A stretch of DNA of 64,000 nt. Source: Zygnema cylindricum (Eukaryota; Streptophyta; Zygnematophyceae; Zygnematales; Zygnemataceae). The DNA lies in the NCBI GenBank assembly GCA_037447655.1, contig JBBHKE010002642.1, positions 1 through 64,000 of the forward strand, in the 5' to 3' direction. Made by a program: the position numbers and the translations under genes. Shown here one piece after another: positions 46,596-59,560 of the stretch. Position 1 is the first letter of the stretch. Each line of letters opens with the position of its first letter. The notes below the pieces were generated by a model. It was not told the DNA's origin and did not search any database. It worked only from the letters and a program-made list of their open reading frames with translations.

Positions 46596-47262
46596 GGGTA
46601 TGGTTACATCAGGAGGTCTTTGTAATAGTACGGACAGCAAAATTTCTGTATTACAGAGGCCTCGGTTACATCGCGTATCATCTGTAAACAAGTTTTTACA
46701 TACGTGTTCTACTTTGAGTGATTCCACGTAGGTCGACGATCAAATCTATAAAATCGTCAAAGATTTGGAAACCGACCATTTTCGTAGAAAAATACGTGCT
46801 TGCGTATTACGTACGTGTACTTCACAAGTGTACCGCATCTATGTACCTCAGAGATCTCCTTCACGCTGTTGACTTTCAGGAAAAAACCGTATTTCTTTTC
46901 GACAAAAATTTTACGGTCACCTTGTCCGAAGGCACGTGACTTTGGGGACGTGTGAAAATTTTCATATTTCATCGACGCACGTGTCTGACGTCCAGGTGTA
47001 GCGATTTGACTGGTTCTGTATTGTTGAACCCACCTCGACGAGGTGGGTTCACCAATACAGAGGCGTATGGAGCGATTGCTTCGCAGATGAAGACCAAAAT
47101 GTAATCGGACGGTGGATGTCTTCTCCTGGATACTTGGAGAATCGTAATCTTATTTTCTGTAATGTTGTTTTCAAGAAACTCACGAAAATATAGTACGGCA
47201 TGGTACGGGCAAGTACAAAATTATGTATTAAACCTCACTTTTCGTCTGATGTAACCATACCC
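46596..47262. mobile_element. Harbinger-like MITE with central near-palindrome
   Basis: Ends GGGTATGGTTACATCAG and inverse; flanks are TAA at the left and TTA at the right, so the target copies differ by one base. Near 47019-47062 a CTGTATTG...CAATACAG near-palindrome occupies the position of the palindrome in 42687-43415. A reversed partial copy lies at about 32130-32490. Confidence 0.72.
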
Positions 47263-47450
47263 TTAGCCATCGATGTGGAATTGTGGATAACAAAGAATGC
47301 CAATAGTTCGATACCCACGCCTATGTTAAATGATAAATGCATAAGATTTTAAGCCGTGCACGAATTTTACAATTTCCGAAGCGATTATTGGTTGGGTAAA
47401 GGCCCAGAGAGCCGAGGCCCAACCAAAAATCTGCACGTTTTTCTAATTCT

Positions 47451-50400
47451 GTGCGATATTCATACGAAATGTCCCCACTTTCAAAACGCTTGAAAAACTG
47501 GTTAGTCAGAGAGCCACTTCCTCCAAAATTCCAAACACACATAGCCATGGTAGTTTCTACCGCCCTCTTCACAAATGCCCATGCTTATTCAAACGCCTTG
47601 GAAACTCCAGTCGTGTCCTTTTCGCAGAACAGCTGGACAGATAGAACATTCTCTTTTACTAAATGTCACATTAGAAAGTCACAGTTTTCATCATCGGTCT
47701 CCTGCTTGTCCTCTAAAGCCTTTGCTTGCTTATATTCTTCCTCTGCGATTGTAAGTCTTTGCTCTTCTTTACTGACCGCCAACTGTGAAAGAAGAGGGAA
47801 TTTTGTTTCTTCTTTATCTTCATCTTCTTATTCTTCTTCTTCTCCACTTTGGAAGAAAGACTTGTCTCTTTTTCCTTTATTAAAAAGAGAAAAGTATCAT
47901 TTTTTCCATCAACAGCCACAAGAATCTGTCAGAAACTCCAGTATTACAGTTACAAATATGAGTACAAGTAGTACAAGTGGCATTGCCAAAGATGTCGAAG
48001 TTTCTGGAAAGACAACAGAAGAAGTTATTCCCGGAGTTATTGTTGGAGCTGGAAGAGTGGGATTGGCTCTTGCCAAGATTGGAGGAGGACAGGATATAAT
48101 TGTGAAAAGAGGAGAAAGTGTACCAGTTGGTACTACAGGTCCTATTTATATTTGTACCAGGAATGATGCTTTAGAAAGTATTGTTGATTCGACTCCGTCA
48201 GATAGGCGAGATGGTAAGTGAGTTTTTTTGTCTTTTTGTTTCGAGTTTGGACATGTAATTAAGTTAGAGAAAATGAAATTAGAAATTGATTTAGGTGTAC
48301 TGTATATATTTGGAATGGAAGAATGGGAGATCCAGTTATGAATTATTGGAAAGATAATACGGAAATTAGTGGGCAGTGTCTTCATTTCAAACCTTGTGGT
48401 GTTTATTTATGTATATATAGGCGTCTTTTTATTTCATTTAGGCAAAAAAACGAAACGAGAAAAAACGACGTTGCCATTTCTATACCAACGTTTCAGAAGC
48501 ACAATAACATCTTTGCCTTATTTTTTTGCCTCTCATTGTTGTCTTCAATAATGTCTGTGTTTATAATGTCAGAGCTGTGAAGGTCTCTTAAGTACCTTAG
48601 CAATAGCCGAAGCATAAGTATATGCTATTGTTGTTATTTTTTTTCTTTTGGTGGGGTATTGATAATATGGGCAGTTTAATAATGGTTTGACTTTCTTGTG
48701 GACTTTGCATAGGCACATCCAGTCTTCAGGTTTGAAGAAATGTTTGAGGGTTTCGTTGAAACCATGAAAATTGCAGGAGTTTACTGAGACTTTGCATTTC
48801 TCAGACATCTGTTGTTACTCAGTCATCTGCTGTTATTACAAACTACATTGCGCCACCTCTGGATGAAGTATTGGTGATAGGGTTATTACATTGAAAAAAA
48901 TTGCTCTAATGTTGACGGTAATCTTATTGCTTTAGGGCAACCGTACGTAAATTTATCAGTCAACTGTACGAATTGTACTAGTTACTTTCAAAACGAGGGT
49001 AAAATTTCGATAGTGCAATTAACCTACGTTCTTTGAATGGAGAATTTGAATTGAGATAGCAGTTTCTGACCCCGCACCTTAGGATGTTAGGATTATTAAC
49101 AGATCATTTTTACCCTCGTGTGGAGGCTAAATTGTACAACTTGCACAGTTTTTTGAATAATTGTAAAACTTGATGATTCACCCTCAACATGACGGTAACT
49201 TCTCTCGTGAATTTACCCAGTTTCTGACCTCACACCATACAGACCTTGTGTTTTTGCAGAATGGAATGATTGAGCCGTGGCTCGAGTCAAAGGGCCTCTC
49301 TTCTGCCACACAGCTTCTAGTGTATTTTGCCGTCGCCAAAGCCGGGGAAGATCCAATTGATGGAATAACAGACGTTAACCCCGAGGGACTCACCGCCGTC
49401 ACGGGAAAATGGGCCAATGCTGTTGCTGCCCGTCTCCATTCGGCAGGACTCAGTTGCAAGGTATTCAATTTGGCCTTTCAACCTTATAATTGAATGCATT
49501 TGCAAGGTATTCATTCTGGCCCCTTTAACTTTTTAATTTAATGCATTTCCTATCATATTGCTAGATAGTGTTGAGAAAAGCCAGTCAGTTTTTATCTCTT
49601 TTACAGTGGCATGAAATGTGGCGTCCGTGTGTTGGTTATTTGAGAGCAGGTTGGAGATGATATAATGTGAATTTAGTAGCGTTAAGAACACTAATTTGGT
49701 CTCGTTGGTTTTTGGCTTCTGAACATAAAATATCATTAATAATGTTAATTGTTTAACTCATAACGTGTTAGTTATTTATGCGGTTCAGAATCGTGCATGT
49801 CATTCACACTCTGGAAATATAATAATTGACACTAAAGCAGTCCTCATACTAACTATTTCTTAACGCTAATAGCGTAGCCTTTTCCATTTTCTTTTTCCCT
49901 GTGAAAGAGAAACTTTAGTATCTAAAAAGATTCTGGAATATGTGGGTACTGGAAGGGCTTTTTATCTGCCTTCCTATGCATAGACTGACAGCTTCTGGTA
50001 TCTGGGTTTTTGATGCAGGTCCTCCCTCCAGATGAGTTTCGAGCGTCCATGTTGGAAAAGCTTATATGGATTAGTGCGTTTATGCTCGTAGGAGCACGAC
50101 ATCCTGGAGCTACATGTGGAGTGGTGGAAAAAGAATATAAGGAGGAGGTGAGAGATGTGGAAAATTACCTTTAAAGGGAAGGTGGACAAGGTGAAAAAGA
50201 ACATAAGGGAGGAGGTCAGAGTGGATTTTTGGGGGGGTGTAGGAATCACTATTTTTCTATTAGTTTGAACTGCACAACCAGCTTATTCAATATTATTTCT
50301 ATGGCACTGTCTATTTAACTAACATACAAACGTATATTTGCTACGCCTGGTAAGCCAGGGGGGGATCTTTTTTTGAAATAGAGACAAGAGCCGATGCTTA

Positions 50401-52474
50401 ATTTGTTTTTATATTCTTCGGAAATTGTATTTTTTTTTACTCCATCTCACTGGTAATTTTTGAGACATTTTGAGGTTTTTGATAGAACTTATTGCATAGT
50501 CACATTATATGGGTTTTACACCTAACTACACTACCCGTCGTTATTAGTGTTAATAACACTAATTTGGTCGCATCTTTTTCTGCCCGAATTAACATTACTA
50601 TTTGAGGGAGTGGACTACAATCGGCCATGTTTCCCTTCAGTAAATTGGTGATATCCATTCTAATTTTGCATTTTCACTAGTTTTTCTTTGCTCTAATAGC
50701 AGTGGCAGTGACGTTTGTTGTGCAGTGTTATGCAAATCACAATAGTATAAGTGTTACATGGAATTAGGCCAGAGTCTTTCTCATCTTTTTAGATCAGCAG
50801 ATCATTTTTTTATCTCAACGCCAGAGTGTGTTCTGTGGGCAACATTCTCGTCTTTTGCCTCGGTTTTACTGAATTTCTAACCTGCAAGGTTTCAATGATT
50901 TCTGTTAACATTGGCAGGTGGTCAGTCTTATTAAGGAACTCATCGCTGTATCGGAAGCAGAAAAAGGCGTCAAGTTTGGTCCAGGTGTTGTGGAGAGGCT
51001 CTGTGCATATGCGAGAAGTGTGGCACACTATCCCACAGCTGTTAAAGAGGTACAAATAGAGTCTTAATTGTGAGATATGTAAAATTGGTTCTGTGCAGTG
51101 TTGTCACTCACGTCCCTATCAGTGACGGGAGTAAATGGATATTTAGTAGGGATTCGTAAATTATTGTTTGTATAGCCCATATTTAGCCATCTGTACCTAT
51201 CTCTTGTATAGCTATGCCTGTTATTGTTATATTTATCATTTCAGAATTTCAATATTCAGACTAGTATAAATGTACTAAAAGTACTGTACCTGTTGGGTCG
51301 GTGACATATATCTGTTGGTGTGTCACGTTCATGCATCATGTAACCTGGTTTCGAGGTTCTCTAGATTTGTCCTTTCCGGCCTGTAACAGTATTTTTTCCG
51401 TTCAGGGACTCGGAATATGTACATTTGTCTCGTATTTGAGGTGTATTGTTTTTATTAAGGTTGTTTTTACTTTCCTTATCGGTTTTTTGTCGATAAACTT
51501 TAATAGGTATATCGAGTCGATAATCGGTCATCAGACCCGAAATGGTACCATATTGATTGATGAAAATTTGCCCTTTAGAAGAAAATCCCCAATATGTGTT
51601 AAAAAACTGTACCATAAATTTTCTTATCTTATTGCTATTAGGGTTAGTCGATTATTTGTGTTAATCATTAGAATTGACTGCGTTAACATATGTTATGCAA
51701 TGTGGCTCATTATGGGCCACTTAACATAATTGTGTTATTAACGCTAGTTTATGATTCCGAGTCAAAAACACTCGCTCGAAGTAGTTTCATTCACAGTAAT
51801 TGCGATGGGCAGTGGAGTTTCGCTTTTCTGTTAATCTCTTTATGTAATCGAAAGCTTTTATATTGCTCAGTAGTTTTTGGTAACAACTCAAACTTGAACG
51901 ATGGCAGTTTTGTGGATGAGTGGAAACTCCTCGTTTCCTAAAATTAGAAAGGTGGTTTTAAGCATTGATTTAAGATTCTATATGATAACGTTCTTTTTTT
52001 GACCGGCTGTTATAAATAGGTCTTCATGTTAGTTCATTATTGTTGTGTTTTTCTCTGTACACAGTGTTATGGATATGTTTTACATTATAAACAAGGTTCG
52101 ATCAAAACTAAAATGAAATGCGAAAAATAATAGATAACTTGGATCCAGAACTACTTATAATTTTCTCAAAAAACTGTCACCTAGGTTTATATCAAACTAT
52201 AAAGTCAACTGTGGCCGTTGGCCCGTAATAGATGATTATATTTTGTATGATGTATTTTTAATTTCGTAAATTATACGATTTAATATTTTATGATGTTTCT
52301 TCAATTTTGTGCTATAGCTTATTTTGTATTGTATGATGTTTTTTGAATTTTGTGCAGTTTGAATGGCGAAATGGATGGTTTTATAGCCTTTCACAAAAGG
52401 CAATATCGGAAGGCAAAGAGGACCCGTCTCCATTGCACACATCCTGGTTGAAAGAAGTGGGAGTTGTGAACTAA
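47451..52474 (+). CDS. Ketopantoate-reductase-like Rossmann oxidoreductase, probably plastid
   Basis: Five exons: 47451-48213, 49243-49460, 50019-50147, 50918-51049, 52358-52474, giving 452 residues. All junctions are GT-AG with consistent phase. Residues 1-180 are Ser-rich with few acids, like a plastid transit region; starts at 47451 or near 47547 are both possible. A dinucleotide-binding motif VIVGAGRVGLALAK (GxGxxG at 199-204) follows. Downstream segments DLVFLQNGMIEPWLESKGL, NPEGLTAVTGKWANAVAARL, MLEKLIWISAFMLVGARHPG and FEWRNGWFYSLSQKAI are strongly reminiscent of a conserved plant and algal protein with an ApbA/PanE-like fold. Family members reduce ketopantoate in pantothenate synthesis, but the substrate of this plant branch is not something the sequence shows. 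The intron 50148-50917 contains a decayed TA-MITE. It is convergent with the downstream carboxypeptidase gene. Confidence 0.88.
50529..50710. mobile_element. Degenerate short TA-MITE in an intron
   Basis: Left end CACTACCCGTCGTTATTAG after TA, family B-like interior (TTGAGGGAGTGGACTACAAT), decayed right end CTAATAGCAGTGGCAGTG. Lies in intron 3 of the oxidoreductase gene. Confidence 0.55.
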
Positions 52475-53315
52475 TGTTTTGAAACTCGACAATTTACAAC
52501 GGGATGGACCATGAAAGAAGGAGAAAACACACAGTCCTCGAATCTCGAAGAAAATTTTGGGCCTTGAAAAAAGGAGCTTATGTATTGCTCTCGATCATGA
52601 ACAAAATTCCTGGAAATAGGAATTTGATGGAGTTTAAAAGCATGGATATTTGGTTTATTTTGGTTTGAGGTTAGTCTATGTATTAATGCAGGCGGTGAAA
52701 TGGTTAAACTTTTTTCTTGATGTATGGGTAAAATGTATTGAAAAAGGGATTCTCGAAGGACTCTCTGAAATAGTTTTCTTTCAGGAACAGGTATTGCTTT
52801 CGAACCGCGATTTTGTTTCATCTTTGGGGAATTTAATTTTGTAACTTCTGAGACTAGTCACCACCGAATTAGTGTTATAATCTCTAATATTTGTAGCAAA
52901 GGACACGGGGAATAACAACAAGGACAAAACAACAACAAAATATCAAACCCTAGTAAGTATCAAACGACCAAAATACAAGATCCCAACAAGAAATACGCAC
53001 GAATCGACAGATAAAATTACAAATAGATTGCGAGCATCTCAATGTTAACCTGAAACAAAATGACGAAATACGCAAGATGTACTCACAAAACACTGCAGGG
53101 GCGCGGAATGAAAAAGTGCATTAGAAAACCTTTCTCTCTTAATCCACAGACACCTGTGACTTAAGGAAAACTGTGACAGTGATCGTCAAAGACAACAATC
53201 TTTGCTATAATTGACAAGCTACAATTTTAGCATTTTTCTTAGCTAACTTGCCAAACTGACTAATTGGTTGTATGTGGAGTCTGAGCATGGTATAATTGTC
53301 ATTTCATCTGACATG
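52475..53315. other. 3' flank of the oxidoreductase gene
   Basis: Presumed 3' UTR then intergenic sequence; no further gene recognised. Confidence 0.45.
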
Positions 53316-53317
53316 TA

Positions 53318-53859
53318 CACCGCCAATCATTAATAGTGTCAAAGTTTAAATAGTGTTGAAGAAAATTTACCGTAATTGATGCTAATTAAGAATTTGAATT
53401 TTCTCAAAAAAAAAGGTGAATTCTAATTTCGGCGTTTATGCTAATTTGGGAACAGCAAAAATGGAATATTCGCCGTACGATTATATACATTAATATATGT
53501 ATCCGTACAAAATATAAGAAATTGCACGCCGTCGCGAATTTAAAATATCCGTACACAATATACTAATTTACCTGTCAGACTAATCCCGTTTTTTTGAGCG
53601 CACGTTCCTATGCGTGCGCGTCTGATTTAATTCATTTTTTGTAGATTTTCACTTGAAAAGGTACAGTTATGTACGGTATGACATCGACCGTACACCACAC
53701 TATTTATATTTTATTGTACTTTTCGGGCTTTACTTTATTTTGTACGGTACCTTAATTAACGTCAAGGAAAAATTAAAATCATGTATCCTATTTGAAAAAA
53801 AAAAAAAAAAAATTAAGAACCCAAATTAGTGACTTTGACACTAATAACGATTCGTGGTG
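53318..53859. mobile_element. TA-flanked MITE, family A, full-length copy 3
   Basis: Ends CACCGCCAATCATTAATAG and inverse, bordered by TA (53316-53317 and 53860-53861). Interior matches the copies at 6688-7191 and 35182-35722. Located between two convergent genes. Confidence 0.88.
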
Positions 53860-53861
53860 TA

Positions 53862-54799
53862 CTTCTTGAAAAACCAATTATTTTACCATTCTTCACTTCC
53901 ATTGTTCTAAAAAGAAACATAAACTTACAACGTCAGTATCTCGCTTTTTGTTTTGCTTCTCTACTGTTTTGCTCACATTTTAGAAAACAAAAAAAATGTG
54001 TTCTATTAAAAAGCTGCCCCTCATCTACAAAACATAATTCTTATGCTCAGTTTTGACATCAACAGGTATAGTCAATTAATAAAATAAACTTACCAATAAC
54101 ACCATTGGACAACAATCAGTAAGGACAGTGAACCAAACTTTGCAAAAAAAATCTCAAATTTGTTCTCCTCTTTTAACTTCATTTCCAGCACAAAGGTACG
54201 CCAAAAGAAAGGCTATGAAACACGGATCCAAAAACAAACAAACAAACAAAAAAACAAAAATAACAAAACACAAAAACAAAAACACAAAAAACACTAAAAC
54301 ATGGAAATTTTGCATGTAGAAGTTATCAAATCTCATACATATCATTTAAGCCCAATATACACAATTTTTTGAATTGAAATATGATCATCTTGTCTTCGAT
54401 TTTGTCAAGATAGCAATAATCCTCAAAACTTCAAAATTTTAAAAAACATCCGAGTAAAACTAGATTTCCAATCTACATCGCTGAAACATTTGCGCTTCCC
54501 GCTTTAAAAATGGGAGAGGCAAAAAAAAATGGGAGGCAAGTAAAAAGACCTTTTAAACGCATATCAAAAAAGACCTAACCTTATGCTCACAAATTGGAAC
54601 TAATTCAAAAAATGGAAGTGATAATAAACTGGTTTCTAATACTATCAAAAGCCAAAATCGAACAGAAATTGAAAAGAAATTGAAAGAAAATCAAAAAGGA
54701 ATTCAAAAATAAAGCAACGACAGAATAGACAAACAAAAGACAAAGAAATATTGACATTCAAATGCAAATTCTACAAAACTAGGAAAAAACAAATTATAA
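53862..54799. other. 3' flank of the carboxypeptidase gene
   Basis: AT-rich, with a CAAAAACAAAAACAC run at 54235-54300. No gene recognised; probably contains the carboxypeptidase 3' UTR. Confidence 0.45.
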
Positions 54800-57700
54800 T
54801 CACGATACCGTTACACTATTCGTTTTTTTTGCGTCCAATTGTTGCTCCACCCACGTTTCAATCATATTCTGTCCACAGAAATCCACACTATATCATGTGA
54901 ACTCAACCAATGTCAAAGATCGAATTCAAAACTCAAAATATAAAGTTAGGACCATCGATAGGATCCACACTATTTAGAGCCAAACTACCCATTAAGCATT
55001 TCAGAGTGATTTAGGTGAATTTGTTCAAAGACACGAGTTTTTGACTGTCGATGATATAAAAATCGAAAGAATTTTACTACTTGAACTAAAAAGTTTTCTA
55101 GCAACCTATTTTTGTTTGACAAAAATAATAATTATTAATACTATTATTAATAATAATAATAAATATTGGTGACCTGCCAATCTAACAGTGAATGAAAAAA
55201 ACAAACAACATTGCCAGAAGGACAAATGTTACATAAATATAAAGCAGATTTGAATTAAAAACACTGTAACAAAATTCACATCAAATAACAGTGAAGGATG
55301 TTTACCATAACAGAATAGAACACGGTAATACTATTAATTATGGTGTGATTAACAAAACATAATTAGAAACAAGGCAACACTAAGAATGGTGAGAGTTGTT
55401 TTACCATAACATAAAAAGAAACAGGGTAATAAAAATGCACACTAATAGGGGTGAAAGCTGTTTAACGTAAGATGACAAGAAGCAAGGTCACAACGCTAAT
55501 GACAGTGAGAGGTGTTAACCATAACATAATTAAAAAACAAGGCAACACAATCCACACTAACAACAGTAAAATGTGTTCCCGACGCATTATCAAAACCAAG
55601 GCGGCAAAATCCACGCTAATAACGGTGCGTCGCGTTATCATAACAACATATTCAGAACAAGGTAACAAATCCACAATAATAACAGTTACCATTACCTGAG
55701 AATTGACCGATTCATCGGCCGGAACCTCGTGTCCGGCCCCACGAAGAACATAATGGGTGAGAGAAGCTAAGGACCTTCGATAACCCGCCAACTCTCCTCC
55801 CACATACCATTTTTCCCGTGGAGTTTTGAAAAAGGTTCCGATATGGGGCCATGTCATTGTCCTCATCCAATCTTCAGAGGAGGCGACTCCGTCCTTAAGA
55901 TCAAACATACCTTGATAGAGGAGAATAGGGAGCTTGGGAAGGAGAGCCTCTACCGCCCATTTGGTACTTTTCATAATGTCTTTTTTCATGGCTTTTTTAA
56001 CTCGTGGATTGCAAGATACCCAAACTTGGTTTGGACTCGCATTCAGAGCCGATTTTATCTGGGGGAATCGAGAAAAAACGGAGGATAAACTTAAGATAAA
56101 GTTAATATTAATGTTGAAGGTTATGACTTCTTTAAAAGCTTGTCAATTAAAGCTACACTGTAAATTGTTACTGGCGATAATAACACTAATTATGGTGCCG
56201 GTTTTTACTGCCTACGGACAACAGAAATCGAGTTGACTGACCACAAAATAGAGTAACAAACCAGGAAAGGGACAGTTGGAGGGGAGGGGAGGGAGGGGAG
56301 GAGGGGAGAGGAGGGAGGGAGGGAGGGAGGGAGGGAGGGAGGGAGGGATGGAGGAAGGGAGAGACAAAAAGGAAATACAAAGGAAACCTTGATATATTGA
56401 AAAAACAAACCTGTGGCTGGTTGAGGAAGAGGGAGAGATACTCCTGTGTCAAGTTTTTGTAGTGGTACGGAACATTTCTCCGATAGTCTAATAGTGTGGA
56501 GAGACCACTCACATTCTGGAAAATACATGGAAAAACACAAAATTACAAGAAAAAAAAAACCAATTCTGCAATTAACTCCTCCATTTCTTCCTCTCTACCT
56601 CGCACCTCTCTCTTCCTCACTTATTTTCCTTTACTCTCAAAGCCAGCACTCTCCATCTTTTCCTCTCTCCCTCCCCCAACCTCTCCATTTCTCTCCTTCT
56701 CTCTGTCTCTGTCTCTCACTCTTTCTCGCTGCCCCACTCATGGTCTCTTCCTCTCTCTCCCTCTCTCTAACTCTCTCTCCCTCTCCCCCTCTGTCTTTGA
56801 CATCACTTCTTTACATCGCCCTTACTCGTTTATTTCCTTTCTGCATCCCTCACCCTTCTCGTTCTCTTCCTCTTACCTCTCCCTCCCTCTCCCTCCTCTC
56901 CTGATAAAATAATTTCTTCTCAAGAATGGCTTAGTCTTTTGGCTACTCTCCTAGGTTTACATCTCTCTCTCTCTCCCATTTTTTTTTCCTTTCTGTTTTT
57001 GCGTTCTTTTCCCATGTATCACTTGTCTCCTGTCTCACTTTTGTTTGCTTTGCCTTTGATCTTCTTTTTATCCTACTTTTTTTTTCTCAGTTCCCTCTTC
57101 TTTTTTCTCTCCTCTCTCTGTTATTCCCTCTTCTCCATTTATTCCGCTCAATTTCCTTTTCCCCCACTTCGCTCTCTCGTCCTTTTCTCGGTGTTTCTCT
57201 CTGTCCCTCCCTCTCTCTCCCTCCCCGTGCCACTTTCTCTCTCTTGCTCCCTCGCTCTCCCTCTCTCCCTCCCTCCCTCAACCACTCTCTCCCTCTTACT
57301 CTCCTCATTGTCTCTCCCTCTTCCTCTCCTCAACTACTCTCTCCCTCTCACTCTCCTCTCTGTCTCTCCCTCGAAATCTCCCTCTACCTCTCCATCTCCC
57401 ACACCCTCCCTCAACCTCCCTCCGCCTCGTTCCCTCTCTCTCTCTCCTTCCCTGTCCCTCCCTCTGCCTCTCCCTCTACCTCTCCCTTTTGCTCTCCCTC
57501 CCCCTCCCTCTCCCCCCTTCTCCCCTCTTCTCTCTCCCTCCCTCTCCCTCCCTCGCCCTCTCCTTTCCTCTCTCCCTCTCCCTCTTCCCCTCCCTCCCCC
57601 TCCCCTCCTCTTCTCCCCCTCCCCCTCTCCCTTCCACTCCTCCTTCCTCTCTCCCTCTCTCCTCTCCTTCTCCCGCCTTTCTCTCTCCCTCCCTTACCTG

Positions 57701-58704
57701 CAACCAGTCCACGTACTCAGTCCTTGCGGTGGTCGCCTCCTCCCACTCCTCCCTCTCTATCATCTCCACTATTTTCGACGCTCTCGCCTCTCCCTCCAAT
57801 TTTTGTTCGAAGTCGATCATTCCCACCTGATAGGCCATTTCCGAATGTCCTTTTACTTGAATTTTGGGGTCAGTTAACCCATTTCCAATAATAATCCCAT
57901 CCAATCTAAAGGGTCCCACAAACTCTCCTCCCTCTCCTCCCTCTCCTCCCTCTCCTCCCTCTCCTCCCTCCCTCCCTCCCTCCTCCCTCCCTCCCTCCCT
58001 CCCTCCTCCTCCCTCCTAACCTTTATCGCCCCAATTTCGCTTTTGGGTATTTCTAAATCTCCTACATTTCCTTCACCATTGGAAGAAGAAACTTTCCCAG
58101 AATCTGTTTTCTCTCCTTTTATTTTTTCTGTTTGGGTCACAATGTGGTGCGCGAGAGAGGGAACGTATTTTCCCGCGTAACTCTCTCCGGCGATAAAAAA
58201 AGGTCGCTCGCTAAAAGACGAATGGTCGGCAAAAAACTGCAAAAGGACAAAATAAAGATGCTCCGAAACTCCGGTTTGATCGGAAGGAATATCTCGCGCA
58301 TTATCCGCGATACTGAATCCGGTACCGACCGGATTGTCGACAAACAGTAGACCGTAACGGCGGTTCCATGTTCCTTGATTTTCAGTTAACTGTAAATCAG
58401 GACCGATTAACCACCTTCCCAATTCAAAAAAGTTTCCGATTCCTCCGGAACATCCGGGACCTCCTTGGAGCCATAAAATAATGGGGACTTCATTTTGGGG
58501 TTTAAGGGGATTTATAGCTTCGTAGTAGGAATAAAACATTTGGGTATTTGAGGATTTATTGGAGGTATAGTATCCGGAGAAAGTGGGACGAGCGAGTTTT
58601 GGGATTAAGGCGAGGTTTGTATGAGAGGATAAGAGGGAGGTGGAGGGAAGAGAGAGGAAGGCGGCCAAAATGGCAAAAAGAGGGATAGAAATGGACCAAA
58701 ACAT
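54800..58704 (-). CDS. Serine carboxypeptidase-like protein (S10), complete
   Basis: Five exons (minus): 58704-58021, 57922-57698, 56515-56411, 56058-55696, 54868-54800, giving 481 residues, all junctions GT-AG in phase 0. Residues 1-28 form a hydrophobic signal peptide, so the enzyme is secretory or vacuolar. Order of motifs: YYTSNKSSNTQMFYSYYEA, LWLQGGPGCSG (oxyanion hole), NPVGTGFS, FIAGESYAGKYVP (Ser175), IIIGNGLTDP, LLYQGMFDLKDG (Asp391) and GAGHEVPAD (His448). The triad is complete. The best match by eye is the plant SCPL50/51 and animal CPVL branch, where Asp lies in YxGxxD. It removes C-terminal residues or acts as an acyltransferase; activity is not predictable. The last exon (NMIETWVEQQLDAKKTNSV) matches the usual C-terminal helix. 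Intron 1 is only 98 bp of nearly pure CT/GA repeat, and intron 2 holds 1.1 kb of polypyrimidine. Confidence 0.95.
56280..56350. repeat. GGGA tetranucleotide repeat
   Basis: GGGAGGGAGGGA run in the third intron of the carboxypeptidase. Confidence 0.95.
56575..57695. repeat. Long polypyrimidine (CTCTCCCTC) tract
   Basis: About 1.1 kb of CT-rich sequence filling most of carboxypeptidase intron 2. On the coding strand it is almost pure purine. Long apparent frames through it are low-complexity artefacts. Confidence 0.95.
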
Positions 58705-58724
58705 GGTTAAGGAGGGAGAGGTTA

Positions 58725-59067
58725 GGCTAAAGAGAGAGAGGGAGAGAGAGAGAGAGAACGAAAGCGAGAGGGAAAGAGAGAGGGAGAGGGAGGGAAAGAG
58801 TGAGGTAAAGAGAGAGAGAGAGAGAGGGAGAGGAAGAGAGAGGGAAAGAGAGGTAAAGGGAGAGGGAGAGGAAGAGGAAGAGAGAGGGAGAGAGAAAGAG
58901 AGGGAGAGTGGGGGAGACAGAAAAAAAAGGAAGTAAAAGTTTATGAGAGGAAAGAGAAAGTTCCAAGAGAAAGTGGGGACATGAAGAGGTTAAGAAAGGT
59001 GGGAATGAGAGTTGAGAGAGAGAGAAGCGAGAAGTGAAAGAAAATAAAGAAAAAAAAGACAGGAAAA

Positions 59068-59099
<32 letters not shown>

Positions 59100-59108
59100 A
59101 AAAAACTT
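58725..59108. repeat. GA-rich tract and interrupted poly(A)
   Basis: GAGAGAGGGAGAG from 58725 to about 59040, then about 40 A residues with one G. It lies directly upstream of the carboxypeptidase start codon, so on the coding strand its promoter or 5' UTR is CT-rich. Confidence 0.9.
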
Positions 59109-59129
59109 ATACAACGCGATTTGATTTCA

Positions 59130-59333
59130 TTGCAAGTGTGAAGATGAGCTGGAAGTGGGTCGCGATGATAATACTGCCAAATCGTCGTACCTTTCAAGTT
59201 CCAAGATGACGCAAAATGTATTTGAGTTTTTGCCCATTTTTCGTACGGCGTAATATTTTCAAGTAGGAAGTCCCATTTTCTGTGTAAACGACGGAAAAAA
59301 ACCCTTACTTGAACACATGGGGACACGCCCTTA
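59130..59333. mobile_element. Right portion of a TWA-type Harbinger-like element
   Basis: The terminus ACACATGGGGACACGCCC is followed by TTA. The preceding AAACGACGGAAAAAAACCC matches the subterminal region of related elements. No left end located. Confidence 0.5.
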
Positions 59334-59352
59334 CTGTCGGATTGTGAAACTA

Positions 59353-59558
59353 CACCGTGAATCGTTATTACTTATTAGCCTTATGTACGCTATATCGGCA
59401 CCCCAAAATTTTGACAGTGATACCTTAAATATAATAAATTACACTATTTAAGGACATGGTCCATAATCTGCCACGTCTCCTTGCACTAAATTAGAATGAA
59501 AGACGCTAATTTTTTCTTTACACTAATCATTTATATACGCTAATAACGATTCAAGGCG
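59353..59558. mobile_element. Short TA-flanked MITE, family B
   Basis: Ends CACCGTGAATCGTTATTA and near-inverse, both next to TA. The interior contains ACATGGTCCATAATCTGCCA and CGTCTCC, the family B signature in reverse. Confidence 0.8.
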
Positions 59559-59560
59559 TA

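Noticed and set aside
56939-57891. Ser/Leu/Pro-rich frames of 215-312 codons
   Set aside because: They are readings of a polypyrimidine tract inside a carboxypeptidase intron, antisense to the gene.
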